A program made the position numbers and the translations under genes. DNA of 64,000 nucleotides, from contig NZ_RCCV01000004.1 of the NCBI RefSeq assembly GCF_003664255.1, positions 814,319-878,318 on the forward strand. Direction: 5' to 3'. The notes beneath the pieces are model-generated. The model was not told the DNA's origin. It searched no databases and was given only the letters and a program-made list of their open reading frames with translations. Shown piece by piece: positions 7,307 through 16,951 of this stretch (positions are counted from its first letter, which is position 1; every line of letters starts with the position of its first letter). The stretch is from Micromonospora sp. M71_S20. GTDB lineage: Bacteria > Actinomycetota > Actinomycetes > Mycobacteriales > Micromonosporaceae.

Positions 7307-10300
7307 GTGACCAGGATCGCTGTCGTGGGGATGGCGTGCCGCTACCCGGATGCCACATCCCCGCGGGAACTGTGGGAGAACGCCGTCGCCGGGCGCCGCG
7401 CCTTCCGGCGGCTGCCCGAGGAACGGATGCGACTGGACGACTACTACGACCCCGACCCCGCCACGCCCGACCGTTTCTACGCCCGCAACGCGGCGGTCAT
7501 CGAGGGCTACGAGTTCGACCGCATCGCGTACAAGGTCGCCGGTAGCACCTACCGCTCCACCGACCTCACCCACTGGCTCGCCCTCGACATGGCGGCCATG
7601 GCGCTGGCCGACGCCGGGTTCCCGATGGCGGAGGGACTGCCCCGCGAGCGCACCGGCGTGGTCGTCGGCAACACGCTGACCGGCGAGTTCTCCCGGGCCA
7701 ACCAGCTGCGGCTGCGCTGGCCGTACGTGCGCCGCATGGTCGCCGCCGCGCTCAAGGAGCAGGACTGGGACGACGACCAGCTCACCACGTTCCTCGAGGA
7801 CTTCGAGGCGACCTTCAAGGGCCCGTTCCCGGAGGTCGACGAGGACACCCTCGCGGGTGGGCTGTCCAACACCATCGCCGGGCGCATCTGCAACCACTTC
7901 GACTTCAAGGGCGGCGGCTACACCGTCGACGGCGCCTGCTCCTCGTCCCTGCTCTCCGTCGCCACCGCGTGCAAGACCCTCTGCGACGGCGAGGTCGACG
8001 TGGCGGTCGCCGGCGGGGTCGACCTGTCCATCGACCCCTTCGAGATCATCGGCTTCGCCAAGACCGGCGCGCTGGCGCGCGGCGAGATGCGGGTCTACGA
8101 CCGCGGCTCGAACGGGTTCTGGCCCGGCGAGGGCTGCGGCATGGTGGTCCTGATGCGCGAGTCGGAGGCCCGCCAGGCGGGACACCGCATCTACGCCACC
8201 ATCGCGGGCTGGGGCATCTCCTCCGACGGCAAGGGCGGCATCACCCGGCCCGAGGTCGCCGGCTACCAGCTCGCCCTGCGCCGGGCGTACGAACGGGCCG
8301 GGTTCGGCATCGAGACCGTCGGGCTCTTCGAGGGCCACGGCACCGGCACGGCGGTCGGCGACGCCACCGAGCTCCAGGCGCTGTCGCTGGCCCGGCGCAC
8401 CGCCGACGCGAACTCCCCGCAGGCCGCCATCAGCTCCATCAAGGGCATGATCGGGCACACCAAGGCGGCGGCCGGCGTCGCCGGCCTGATCAAGGCCGCG
8501 ATGGCGGTGCACCACGAGATCCTGCCGCCGACCATCGGCTGCGTCGACCCGCACGAGATCCTCACCGCCGAGCAGGCCGCGCTGCGGGCCCTGCGCAAGG
8601 CCGAGGCCTGGCCGCGCGACCTGCCGGTCCGCGCCGGCGTGACGGCGATGGGCTTCGGCGGCATCAACACCCACATCGTGCTGGAGAACGGGCAGCCCCG
8701 TCGCTCGTCCCGGCTGGACAGCCGTTTCCGCAACCTCGCCGCCTCGATGCAGGACGTGGAGCTCCTGCTCGTCGACGGGGGCAACCCGCAGGAGCTGCGC
8801 GAGCGGTTGCAGCGCCTCGTCGAGTTCGCGCCCACGGTGTCGTACGCCCAGCTGGGCGACCTCGCCGCCACCCTGCACCGGGAGCTGCGCGACCTGCCGT
8901 ACCGGGCGGGCGTGGTGGTCTCCTCGCCGGAGGACGCCGAGCGGCAGCTGCGCCGGATCTGCGACGCCCTCGACGCCGGCGAGGTGCGCCTGTTCTCCTC
9001 CGACGGCCGCTGCTTCCTGGGCCACGTGAGCGGCCCGGGCCGCATCGGCTTCCTCTTCCCGGGGCAGGGGTCCGGCAAGGGCACCTCGGGTGGTGCGCTG
9101 CGCCGCCGATTCGCCGACGTGGAGGAGGTGTACCAGCGGGCGGCGCTGCCGCGCACCGGCGACATGGTCGCCACCGCGGTGGCCCAGCCGCGGATCGTCA
9201 CCGGTTCGATGGCCGGCCTGCGGGCGCTGTCGCTGCTCAACCTCGACGCGACCGTCGCGGTCGGGCACAGCCTCGGCGAGATCGCCGCCCTGCACTGGGC
9301 CGGCGTGCTCGACGAGGAGGCCCTGCTCAGGGTCGCCGGCGTGCGCGGCCGGACCATGGGGGAGCACAGCGCCTCCGGCACGATGGCCAACATCGGCGCC
9401 CCGCCGGAGCGGGTGGCCGGGCTGATCGCCGGCCTGTCCGTGGTGATCGCCGCGTACAACGGGCCGGAGCAGACCGTGATCGCCGGCTCGGAGGCCGCGG
9501 TGGAGGACGCCTGCGAGCGGGCCCGCTCCGCCGGCCTGCGGACCACGCGGCTGTCGGTGTCCCACGCGTTCCACTCCCCGCTGGTCGAGCCGGCCGCGGA
9601 CGCCTTCCTCGAGGCGCTGGCGGGGGAGCGGTTCGGGCCCGTCACCCGGCGGGTCGTCTCCACCGTCACCGGCGAACCGCTCGCCCACGACACCGACGTC
9701 TCCGCCCTGCTGCGCCGCCAGATCACCGATCCGGTGCTGTTCAGCCAGGCTGTCGCGTTGGCGGCCAAGGAGGTCGACCTGTTCGTCGAGGTCGGTCCGG
9801 GGCAGGTGCTCTCCGGCCTCGCGTCGGCCGGCACCGACCTGCCGGCGGTGGCGCTCAACACCGACGACGAGTCGCTGGCGGGCCTGCTGCGCGTCGCGGC
9901 GGCCGCGTACGTCGTCGGCGCCGGCGGCGTGGAGGGAACCCTCTTCCACGACCGGCTGGTCCGGCCGCTCGAGGTGGGCCAGAACTTCCGCTTCTTCGCC
10001 AGCCCCTGCGAGTCAGCCCCGGTGGTGAGGCTGCCCAAGGGCGCCGGCGTCCGGGTGGCGGGCCCGTCGGCCGCGAACGGGCAGCGGCCGGAGCCGGAGC
10101 AGCCGGTCGGCGAGTCGAGCCTGCAACTGCTGCGCCGGTTGGCCGCCGAGCGGGCCGAGCTGCCGCTGGAGATGGTGCACGACGGCAGCCAGCTCCTCGA
10201 CGACCTGCACCTCAGCTCGATCACCGTCGGCCAGCTGGTCAACCAGGCGGCGCAGCAGCTCGGCGTGCCGGCCGCGCAGACCCCGACCAACTTCGCGACG

Positions 10301-13147
10301 GCCACCGTCGGGCAGCTCGCCGAGGCCCTGGAGCAGCTCGCCCGGACCGGTCGGGACACCGATACCTCCGGCCCGACCATCGTGCACGGCGTCGCCGACT
10401 GGTGCCGGGCCTGGTCGGTCGAGCTCGACGACGCGCCGCCGCCGGTCGTCGCCGGGGCGGAGGCAGACGGTGCCTGGCAGTTGTTCGCCCCTGCCGGGCA
10501 CCTCATCGCCGAGCCGCTGCGCGCCTCCCTGCAGAGCGCCGGTGTCGGCGCGGGGGTGCTGGTGTGCCTGCCGGAGCGGTGTGCGGAGGCCGATCTCGAA
10601 CTGGCCCTGCGCGGCGCGCAGGCGGCGGCCGCCGCCGCCCCCGGCACCCGCTTCGTCCTCGTCCAGCAGGGCCCCGGCGCGGCCGGGCTGGCCAAGACGC
10701 TACGGCTGGAGGCGCCGCACCTGCGGACCACCATCGTGCACACCCCGCCGGTGCCGGAGGCCGTGGCCCGGGTGACGGCGGAGGTCGCCGCCACCGACGG
10801 CTTCGTCGAGGTCCGTTACGACGCCGCCGGGCGGCGCCAGGTGCCCACCCTGCGCGCGTTGCCGGTGCGGCCGGCCGAGACGCGGCCGCCGCTGGGCGCC
10901 GAGGACCTGCTGCTGGTCACCGGCGGCGGCAAGGGCATCACCGCGGAGTGCGCCCTGGCGATGGCCGTCGACAGTGGCGCCAGCCTCGCCGTGCTCGGCC
11001 GCTCCGACCCCGCCCGGGACGACGAGCTGGCCGCGAACCTCAAGCGGATGGCGGACGCCGGCGTGCGGGTGCGCTACGCCCGGGCCGACGTGGCCGACCC
11101 GGAGCAGGTGCGGCAGGCGGTCGACGGGCTCGTCGCCGAGCTGGGACCGGTCACGGCGGTGCTGCACGGCGCGGGCCGCAACGAACCGGCGGCGTTGACC
11201 GGCCTCACCATGGACGCGTTCCGCCGCACGTTCGCGCCGAAGGTCGACGGCCTGCGCGCCGTGCTCGACGCGGTCGACGGCGACCGGCTGCGCCTGTTGG
11301 TGACGTTCGGCAGCATCATCGGCCGGGCGGGCCTGCGCGGCGAGGCGCACTACGCCACGGCCAACGACTGGCTGGCCGAGCTGACCGTCGACTTCGGCCG
11401 ACGCCACCCGAACTGCCGCAGCCACTGTCTGGAGTGGTCCGTGTGGTCCGGTGTCGGCATGGGCGAGCGGCTGTCCGTGGTCGAGGCGCTCACCCGCGAC
11501 GGGATCACCCCGGTCACCCCCGACCAGGGGGTGGCGATGCTCCGACGCCTGCTCGCCGACCCGCAGGCACCGTCGGTGGTGGTGGTCAGCGGGCGTACGG
11601 AGGGCATCGACACGGTCCGGATGGACCTTCCGGAGCTGCCGCTGCTGCGGTTCGTGGACCGGCCGCTCGTGCGCTACCACGGTGTCGAGCTGGTCACCGA
11701 GGCCGAACTCAAGCCGGTCACCGACCTCTACCTGGACCACCACCGGCTGGACGGCAACCTGCTGTTCCCGGCGGTGTTCGGGATGGAGGCGATGGCCCAG
11801 GTCGCCGCCGCGCTGACCGGACGGACCGACACGCCGGTGGTCGAGCGGGCCGAGTTCCTGCGGCCCGTCGTGGTGCCGCCGGACGGCAGCACCACCATCC
11901 GGATCGCCACCCTCGTGGTCGACGACGGGGTCGTGGACGCGGTCATCTACAGCGCCGAGACGGAGTTCAGCGCCGCGCACTTCCGGGCGCGGCTGCACTT
12001 CACCGGGGCGCGACCGCCGGCGGGCCCGCCCGAACAGGTGCCCGCCGGGCTGCCGAGCGTGCCGCTGGAGCCCGCCACCGACCTGTACGGCGACATCCTG
12101 TTCCAGGGTGGACGGTTCCAGCGGCTGCGCCGCTACCACCGTTCGGCCGCCCGGCACGTCGACGCCGACGTCGTCACGGCGCCGCAGACCCGGTGGTTCG
12201 CCGACTACCTGCCGGCCACCCTGCTCCTCGGCGACCCCGGCGTGCGGGACGCCCTCATGCACGGCAACCAGGTCTGCGTCCCCGACGCGACGCTGCTGCC
12301 GGCCGGGATCGAACGGCTGCACCCGGCGGGGAGCCGGCTGACCGAAACGGAGGAGCTGCGCTACTGCGCCGAGGAGCGCAGCCGCGACGGCGACACCTAC
12401 GTGTACGACATCGCGCTGCGCGCCGCCGACGGGGCGGTCGTGGAGCGGTGGGAGGGCCTGCGGTTGCGGGCGGTGCGCAAGAGGGACGGCCGCGGACCGT
12501 GGGTGGCACCGCTGCTCGGGTCGTACCTGGAGCGGGCCGTCGGCGACCTGGTCGGCGGTGCCGTGGCGGTCGCGGTCGAGCCGGGCCCGGCGGAGCCGTC
12601 CGGGCCCGGCGGGCAGGCCGGGCAGGCCGGGCAGGCCGGGCAGAGCACGGCGGACGAGACCCGCAGGCGGCGGGCACGCACCGCCCTGGCTGCCGGCCGG
12701 GCGGCGGGCGGGCCGGTCGAGGTGGCGTACCGGCCGGACGGCCGCCCCGAGCTGGCAGACGGGCGGTCCCTGTCGGCCGCGCACAGCGAGAACCTGACGC
12801 TGTGCGTGGTGGGGACCGGACCGCTCGCCTGCGACGTGGAGGCGGTACGGGCCCGGGAGGAGTCGGTCTGGCACGGGCTTCTCGGCGCGCACGTCGACCT
12901 CGCCCGGCTCTGCGCCGCCGACGGCGGTGAGTCCCTGGACGCGGCGGCCACGCGGGTGTGGGCGGCGATCGAGTGCCTGCGCAAGGCGGGGCTGTCGCAC
13001 CGGGCGCCGCTGGTCGCGGTGCCTTCGGACCGGGCCGGCTGGCTGGTCTTCGCCTCCGGCGACCTGCGGATCGCCACGCTCGTCACGACCGTGCGGGACC
13101 TGCCTGAGCCGATGGCGTTCGCGATCCTCACGGAAGGACGGGCCTAG
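7307..13147 (+). CDS. pksE: Enediyne polyketide synthase PKSE (KS-AT-ACP-KR-DH-PPTase)
   Basis: A 1946-residue iterative type I PKS that builds the linear polyene precursor of the enediyne core. Ketosynthase (~1-460): Cys211 in VDGACSSSLL, His344 in GHGTGTAVGD, His384 in MIGHTKAAAG. Acyltransferase: Ser655 in GHSLGEIAAL. ACP: LDDLHLSSITV, with Ser971 the likely phosphopantetheine site. Ketoreductase: VTGGGKGITAE near 1204 and Tyr1349 in HYATANDWL. Dehydratase: His1479 in HRLDGNLLFP. C-terminal Sfp-like phosphopantetheinyl transferase (~1690-1946): CDVEAV at 1842 and WAAIECLRKAG, which would self-activate the ACP. Length and order match SgcE/CalE8/DynE8. The GTG start at 7307 has GGAG seven bases upstream; upstream codons in this frame overlap the DUF1702 gene and are rejected. 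A Gly-Gln-Ala repeat forms the DH-PPTase linker. Confidence 0.97.
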   Translation: MTRIAVVGMACRYPDATSPRELWENAVAGRRAFRRLPEERMRLDDYYDPDPATPDRFYARNAAVIEGYEFDRIAYKVAGSTYRSTDLTHWLALDMAAMALADAGFPMAEGLPRERTGVVVGNTLTGEFSRANQLRLRWPYVRRMVAAALKEQDWDDDQLTTFLEDFEATFKGPFPEVDEDTLAGGLSNTIAGRICNHFDFKGGGYTVDGACSSSLLSVATACKTLCDGEVDVAVAGGVDLSIDPFEIIGFAKTGALARGEMRVYDRGSNGFWPGEGCGMVVLMRESEARQAGHRIYATIAGWGISSDGKGGITRPEVAGYQLALRRAYERAGFGIETVGLFEGHGTGTAVGDATELQALSLARRTADANSPQAAISSIKGMIGHTKAAAGVAGLIKAAMAVHHEILPPTIGCVDPHEILTAEQAALRALRKAEAWPRDLPVRAGVTAMGFGGINTHIVLENGQPRRSSRLDSRFRNLAASMQDVELLLVDGGNPQELRERLQRLVEFAPTVSYAQLGDLAATLHRELRDLPYRAGVVVSSPEDAERQLRRICDALDAGEVRLFSSDGRCFLGHVSGPGRIGFLFPGQGSGKGTSGGALRRRFADVEEVYQRAALPRTGDMVATAVAQPRIVTGSMAGLRALSLLNLDATVAVGHSLGEIAALHWAGVLDEEALLRVAGVRGRTMGEHSASGTMANIGAPPERVAGLIAGLSVVIAAYNGPEQTVIAGSEAAVEDACERARSAGLRTTRLSVSHAFHSPLVEPAADAFLEALAGERFGPVTRRVVSTVTGEPLAHDTDVSALLRRQITDPVLFSQAVALAAKEVDLFVEVGPGQVLSGLASAGTDLPAVALNTDDESLAGLLRVAAAAYVVGAGGVEGTLFHDRLVRPLEVGQNFRFFASPCESAPVVRLPKGAGVRVAGPSAANGQRPEPEQPVGESSLQLLRRLAAERAELPLEMVHDGSQLLDDLHLSSITVGQLVNQAAQQLGVPAAQTPTNFATATVGQLAEALEQLARTGRDTDTSGPTIVHGVADWCRAWSVELDDAPPPVVAGAEADGAWQLFAPAGHLIAEPLRASLQSAGVGAGVLVCLPERCAEADLELALRGAQAAAAAAPGTRFVLVQQGPGAAGLAKTLRLEAPHLRTTIVHTPPVPEAVARVTAEVAATDGFVEVRYDAAGRRQVPTLRALPVRPAETRPPLGAEDLLLVTGGGKGITAECALAMAVDSGASLAVLGRSDPARDDELAANLKRMADAGVRVRYARADVADPEQVRQAVDGLVAELGPVTAVLHGAGRNEPAALTGLTMDAFRRTFAPKVDGLRAVLDAVDGDRLRLLVTFGSIIGRAGLRGEAHYATANDWLAELTVDFGRRHPNCRSHCLEWSVWSGVGMGERLSVVEALTRDGITPVTPDQGVAMLRRLLADPQAPSVVVVSGRTEGIDTVRMDLPELPLLRFVDRPLVRYHGVELVTEAELKPVTDLYLDHHRLDGNLLFPAVFGMEAMAQVAAALTGRTDTPVVERAEFLRPVVVPPDGSTTIRIATLVVDDGVVDAVIYSAETEFSAAHFRARLHFTGARPPAGPPEQVPAGLPSVPLEPATDLYGDILFQGGRFQRLRRYHRSAARHVDADVVTAPQTRWFADYLPATLLLGDPGVRDALMHGNQVCVPDATLLPAGIERLHPAGSRLTETEELRYCAEERSRDGDTYVYDIALRAADGAVVERWEGLRLRAVRKRDGRGPWVAPLLGSYLERAVGDLVGGAVAVAVEPGPAEPSGPGGQAGQAGQAGQSTADETRRRRARTALAAGRAAGGPVEVAYRPDGRPELADGRSLSAAHSENLTLCVVGTGPLACDVEAVRAREESVWHGLLGAHVDLARLCAADGGESLDAAATRVWAAIECLRKAGLSHRAPLVAVPSDRAGWLVFASGDLRIATLVTTVRDLPEPMAFAILTEGRA
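12611..12643 (+). repeat. 9-bp tandem repeat inside the PKSE linker
   Basis: The unit GGGCAGGCC occurs three times and is followed by a partial copy. It encodes Gly-Gln-Ala repeats between the dehydratase and phosphopantetheinyl transferase domains. It is a likely slippage site, and copy number should vary among relatives. Confidence 0.8.
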
Positions 13148-13150
13148 TCG

Positions 13151-13591
13151 ATGGACAAGTACTTCGAGTACCTGCACACGGTGGGTTTCGAGGAGACCAA
13201 CCTCGTCGGCAACGTGTACTACGTCAACTACCTGCGCTGGCAGGGGCGCTGCCGGGAGATGTTCCTGAAGGAGCGGGCGCCGGACGTGCTGGCCGACGTA
13301 CGCGACGACCTGAAGCTGTTCACCCTGCGCGTCGACTGCGAGTTCTTCGCCGAGATCACGGCATTCGACGAGTTGTCCATCCGGATGCGCCTGGAGGAGC
13401 TGGCGCAGACCCAGCTCGAGTTCAGCTTCGACTACGTCAAGCTCGACCGGGACGGCGGCGAGACGCTGGTGGCCCGGGGCCGGCAGCGCATCGCCTGCAT
13501 GCGCGGCCCGAACACCCGCACCGCGCCGGCGAGGGTGCCGGAGGCACTGGTGACGGCGCTCGCGCCGTACACCTCGGCGCGGCGCTCCTGA
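13151..13591 (+). CDS. Enediyne thioesterase (E10/CalE7/DynE7-type hot-dog fold)
   Basis: A 146-residue hot-dog thioesterase that releases the polyene product from the PKSE ACP. The segment VGFEETNLVGNVYYVNYLRW is typical of the E10 family. Asn17, Tyr27 and Arg35 line up with residues described (from memory) as catalytic in CalE7 (Asn19, Tyr29, Arg37). The family lacks the acidic residue of ordinary 4-hydroxybenzoyl-CoA thioesterases, and that also appears missing here. The start is four bases after the PKSE stop, the expected tight pairing. With PKSE it would yield the heptaene or related polyene known from enediyne systems. Confidence 0.95.
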   Translation: MDKYFEYLHTVGFEETNLVGNVYYVNYLRWQGRCREMFLKERAPDVLADVRDDLKLFTLRVDCEFFAEITAFDELSIRMRLEELAQTQLEFSFDYVKLDRDGGETLVARGRQRIACMRGPNTRTAPARVPEALVTALAPYTSARRS

Positions 13592-13611
13592 CGGCGCGAG
13601 AAGGAGACGTC

Positions 13612-14145
13612 GTGGACGTACAGCGAACACTCACCGCCGAGATCTCCGACGTGACGGCGCTGCGGCGGGCGTACGGCGCCTTCGCCACCGGCGTCACGGT
13701 GGTGACGGTCGGCGGCGCCACCCCGCACGGGATGACCGCCAACTCGTTCACCTCGGTGTCGCTCGATCCGCCGCTGGTGCTGGTGTGCGTCGACCGGAAC
13801 GCGGTGATGCACGCCTGTCTCTCCGAGACCCGGGAGTTCGGGGTGTCGGTGCTGACCGACGACCAGGAGACGGTGGCCCGCTACTTCGCCGACGGGCGGC
13901 GGCCGCTCGGCGGTGAGCAGTTCGACCAGGTCGACTGGCGCCCGGGCGCGACGACGGGTGCGCCGCTGATCAGCGGCGCACTCGCCCACTTCGAGTGCGA
14001 GGTGTGGCGTTCCTACGACGGTGGCGACCACACCATCTTCCTCGGCCGGCTGCTCTCGCTGGAGCGCCGGGCGGACGGGGAGGCACTGCTCTTCCTCTCC
14101 GGGCGGTTTCGTCAGGTCGAGCGGGAACGGAGTGAGGCGGCATGA
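13612..14145 (+). CDS. Flavin reductase, E6-type component of two-component monooxygenases
   Basis: A 177-residue flavin reductase-like protein (FMN-binding split barrel), recognisable from LRRAYGAFATGVTVVTV, GMTANSFTSVSLDPPLVLVC and FGVSVLTDDQETVARYFA. It would use NAD(P)H to supply reduced flavin to a flavin-dependent monooxygenase, as SgcE6 does in C-1027. The GTG start at 13612 has AGAAGGAG upstream. Its stop overlaps the ATG of the P450 gene. No partner flavin monooxygenase is visible in the window, so the partner may lie to the left. Confidence 0.9.
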   Translation: MDVQRTLTAEISDVTALRRAYGAFATGVTVVTVGGATPHGMTANSFTSVSLDPPLVLVCVDRNAVMHACLSETREFGVSVLTDDQETVARYFADGRRPLGGEQFDQVDWRPGATTGAPLISGALAHFECEVWRSYDGGDHTIFLGRLLSLERRADGEALLFLSGRFRQVERERSEAA

Positions 14146-15503
14146 CGACGATCGAGGAAGGGGCCCGGCGCACGCCGCCGGGCCCGCCCCGCTCCGCCGG
14201 CCTGCACATGCTGGTCCTGATGGGCCGGGACCGGCTGCGGATGATGACCCTGGCCGCGGAGCGGTACGGCGACGCCGCCCGGCTGCCGGTCGGTCCCAAG
14301 CAGCTTTACTTCTTCAACCACCCCGACCACGCCAAGCACGTCCTGTCCGACAACAGCGCCAACTACCAGAAGGGCATCGGCCTGGTGCACGCCCGCCGGG
14401 CGCTCGGTGACGGCCTGCTCACCAGCGAGGGTGAGCTGTGGCGCAAGCAGCGCAAGGTGATCCAGCCGGCGTTCCAGAAGGGACGGCTCGCCCAGTACGC
14501 CGGGGTGATCGGCGAGGAGGCCGCGCTGCTGGTCGAGCGGCTGGTGGCGCGGGCCGGCGGCCCTCCGGTCGACGTGCTCGAGGAGATGACCACGCTGACT
14601 TTGGGGGTGCTCGGCCGGACCCTGCTCGACGCCGAGCTGAGCGGCTTCCACGGCGTCGGCGGCTCGTTCGCCGCCGTGCAGGACCAGGCGATGTTCGAGC
14701 TGGAGACGCTCAGCGCCGTGCCGCCGTGGATCCCGCTGCCCCGGCAGCTGCGGTTCCGGCGCGCCCGCCGCCACCTCCAGCGGGTCGTCGACGAACTCGT
14801 CGCCGGCCGGGGCCGGAACGTGGACGGTCGGGACGACGTCCTTTCCCGCCTGATCATCTCGACCCGGCTCGAGAAGGACCCGCGGGTGGCCCGGCAGCGG
14901 CTGCGCGACGAGCTGGTCACGCTGCTGCTGGCCGGGCACGAGACGACGGCCAGCACGCTGGGCTGGAGCCTGCACCTGCTCGACCGGCATCCGGAGATCC
15001 GGCAGCGGGTCCGCGAGGAGGCCGTGACGGTGCTGGGCGACCGGCTGCCCGGGTACGAGGACCTGCACCGGCTGCGGTTCACGGCGATGGTGGTGGAGGA
15101 GGCCATCCGGCTCTACCCGCCGGTCTGGCTCCTGCCCCGCAAGGCCCAGGAGGCCGACGAGATCGGCGGGTACCACGTGCCGGCGGGGGCCGACATCCTC
15201 ATCTCCCCGTACACCCTGCACCGGCATCCCCGGTTCTGGGACGAGCCGGAGCGGTTCGACCCGGACCGCTTCGACCCGTCGCGCAGCACGGAGCGTCCCC
15301 GGTACGCGTACATCCCGTTCGGCGCCGGCCCACGGTTCTGTGTGGGCAACAACCTGGGCATGATGGAAGCCACCCTCGTCCTGGCCATGCTGCTGCGGGA
15401 CGTGCGCCTGGCCGGGGTGCCGGGCCGGCCGGTGGTGCCCGAGCCGATGCTGTCGCTGCGGGTGCGCGGCGGCCTGCCGATGACGGTCCACAAGGTCAGC
15501 TGA
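14142..15503 (+). CDS. Cytochrome P450
   Basis: A 453-residue soluble P450. The I-helix oxygen motif is AGHETTAS (residues 264-271), the ExxR is E320-A-I-R323 in EEAIRLYPPVW, and the heme loop FGAGPRFCVGNNLG has the axial Cys at 400. It resembles the CYP102/CYP4-like group of class I bacterial P450s, with a short N-terminus and no membrane anchor. The start overlaps the flavin reductase stop, and the gene ends the operon before a strong hairpin. It may correspond to the E7 P450 of nine-membered enediyne clusters; its substrate is unknown. No ferredoxin is encoded nearby. Confidence 0.95.
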   Translation: MTTIEEGARRTPPGPPRSAGLHMLVLMGRDRLRMMTLAAERYGDAARLPVGPKQLYFFNHPDHAKHVLSDNSANYQKGIGLVHARRALGDGLLTSEGELWRKQRKVIQPAFQKGRLAQYAGVIGEEAALLVERLVARAGGPPVDVLEEMTTLTLGVLGRTLLDAELSGFHGVGGSFAAVQDQAMFELETLSAVPPWIPLPRQLRFRRARRHLQRVVDELVAGRGRNVDGRDDVLSRLIISTRLEKDPRVARQRLRDELVTLLLAGHETTASTLGWSLHLLDRHPEIRQRVREEAVTVLGDRLPGYEDLHRLRFTAMVVEEAIRLYPPVWLLPRKAQEADEIGGYHVPAGADILISPYTLHRHPRFWDEPERFDPDRFDPSRSTERPRYAYIPFGAGPRFCVGNNLGMMEATLVLAMLLRDVRLAGVPGRPVVPEPMLSLRVRGGLPMTVHKVS

Positions 15504-15653
15504 TCCGCGTCCACCGGTCCCGCGGCCGCTCCGGCGTCCGCGGGACCCGCGCTGTGCGTCCAGCCCTCGTCGCCAGCCCGCCCATCCGCGGTCTGTCCCG
15601 CTTGCTGCCCGTGCCCGTGCCCGACGCGCGGCGACAGGGCAGGGCAACGCGCG

Positions 15654-15685
15654 GGGCCGCCGGCGCCTGTCGGCGCCGGCGGCCC
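15654..15685. terminator. 14-bp stem terminator between convergent genes
   Basis: GGGCCGCCGGCGCC (15654-15667), loop TGTC, then GGCGCCGGCGGCCC (15672-15685). It lies between the end of the rightward P450 operon and the end of the leftward AraC gene, so it probably stops transcription both ways. Confidence 0.8.
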
Positions 15686-15727
15686 GGTGTGGAAGGCTAC
15701 CGAAAGCTGTTCGTGCCCTCGGGCGGG

Positions 15728-16492
15728 TCAGGCGGCGTGCACCTTGGCCGGGTTCTGCCGTTCGAGCGCCGCCTTCCGGCTGTCGAGCAGGGCCAGGAGC
15801 ACCGGTGGATCGATCTTGGACATCTGCTTGAGGTGGGCGTCCGCGGTCAGGGTCAGCTGTCCGCGGACGGTCAGCGGGCCCACCGAGGACACCATCACCC
15901 TGCCCTGCTGGAGGCGCAGCACGTCTCCCGAGACCGAATGGCACAGCAGGTGCCAGGTGCCGTCGGGCACGTTCGCGAAACGGTAGACGCCGGGCGACTC
16001 CAGGATGGCGCACCGCACCGGCGGGCCCTCGGGGATACGGTGCGGAAACAGGCCCATGAAGATGAGCCCCGGTACGGGCCCGTCGAGGGGTGCGGTGATC
16101 CGTCCCGTGATGACGCCCTGCGATACGCCCGTCGGGCGTTGCGTGGGAATGCGGGGAGCGAAGCCTCCCATGCGTCGGTAGGTGGTGGGAGGCAGGCCGA
16201 CGCTCTTGGTGAAGCGGGTGCTGAAGGTGCCGACGCTGTTGTAGCCCACCCGGAGGCTGATGTCGGTGACGTTGAGTCTTGTCGTGGTGAGCAGCCGTTT
16301 GGCCTCCTGCAGGCGGATCGCGGACAGGAATCGACCTGGGGAGATTCCGGTGACCCGCTGGAAGATGCGCGTGAAGTGGAACTTGCTGAACATGGCCGCT
16401 CGTGCCATGTCATCCACCGTCAACTGCTCGGATAAATTGCTCCGCATGGTGTCGATGGCTCGTTCCACTGCCTGCTCTGCTGTGTCGTGCAT
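15728..16492 (-). CDS. AraC-family transcriptional regulator (N-terminal HTH)
   Basis: A 254-residue regulator. The AraC double helix-turn-helix is at the N-terminus (residues ~5-105; LTVDDMARAAMFSKFHFTRI and VTDISLRVGYNSVGTFSTRF), the reverse of the usual order. The C-terminal ~140 residues are an unassigned sensor or effector domain (GPPVRCAILESPGVYRFANV). The ATG at 16492 is chosen because GGGGGAG lies five bases upstream; an in-frame ATG at 16516 lacks one. It is divergent from the MerR gene across an intergenic region with a long inverted repeat. It is likely a pathway-specific regulator of the enediyne cluster, by position only. Confidence 0.88.
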   Translation of the reverse strand: MHDTAEQAVERAIDTMRSNLSEQLTVDDMARAAMFSKFHFTRIFQRVTGISPGRFLSAIRLQEAKRLLTTTRLNVTDISLRVGYNSVGTFSTRFTKSVGLPPTTYRRMGGFAPRIPTQRPTGVSQGVITGRITAPLDGPVPGLIFMGLFPHRIPEGPPVRCAILESPGVYRFANVPDGTWHLLCHSVSGDVLRLQQGRVMVSSVGPLTVRGQLTLTADAHLKQMSKIDPPVLLALLDSRKAALERQNPAKVHAA

Positions 16493-16951
16493 TTGTCTCC
16501 CCCGGATTGCGGACAATCACATTGTGTGGATGTGGCGAATTTGGCCGATTGATTCGTGGTCTCGACCGCCACCATTCCCCGCTAACCGTAATCGATGCTA
16601 GCCGAGGCCAGTCGCCCGGTCAACACTTTCTGCGATCGAAGCGTAGCCAGGAGTGACCGCCCGGGGCTTATCATTTCTTGCCCGAAATTGGCACGTTCCA
16701 CTGTACGTTCGAGGCGAAGATCGCTAGAATTGCTTATCGTATTGTGGAACGTGCCAGTATCCGTGCCGCTGTCTGTCTATCTTTAGCATAATTTTTCGGA
16801 CATCCGGGGCGTGTTCTGATCTGTGGTGATCAGGCGTCCATGCGGTCCGGTCCACGTCGCGTCTGCCGCCGCCAGGGTCGCTATCAATACATGGCTACCG
16901 ATCGATCTCTATGGCAAGATTGCCGAAACGTTCGCCAGGGGCGGAGGACGC
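16493..16951. promoter_or_regulatory. Divergent AraC/MerR intergenic region with 13-bp inverted repeat arms
   Basis: A 459-base stretch, A+T-richer than the surroundings, with no gene. It contains TGGCACGTTCCAC (16689-16701) and its exact reverse complement GTGGAACGTGCCA (16744-16756), 42 bases apart. Each arm contains a GGAACGTGCC-like core and could be bound separately, with looping. Promoters for both regulators must lie here, but -35/-10 boxes could not be assigned with confidence. Confidence 0.6.

Noticed and set aside
7145..13630. Very long open frames on the opposite strand and in another frame across the PKSE gene (up to about 1650 codons)
   Set aside because: They arise from the extreme G/C third-position bias of the real gene. 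Their translations are Arg/Gly/Pro/Ala-rich without domains, and the PKSE frame has intact catalytic motifs throughout.
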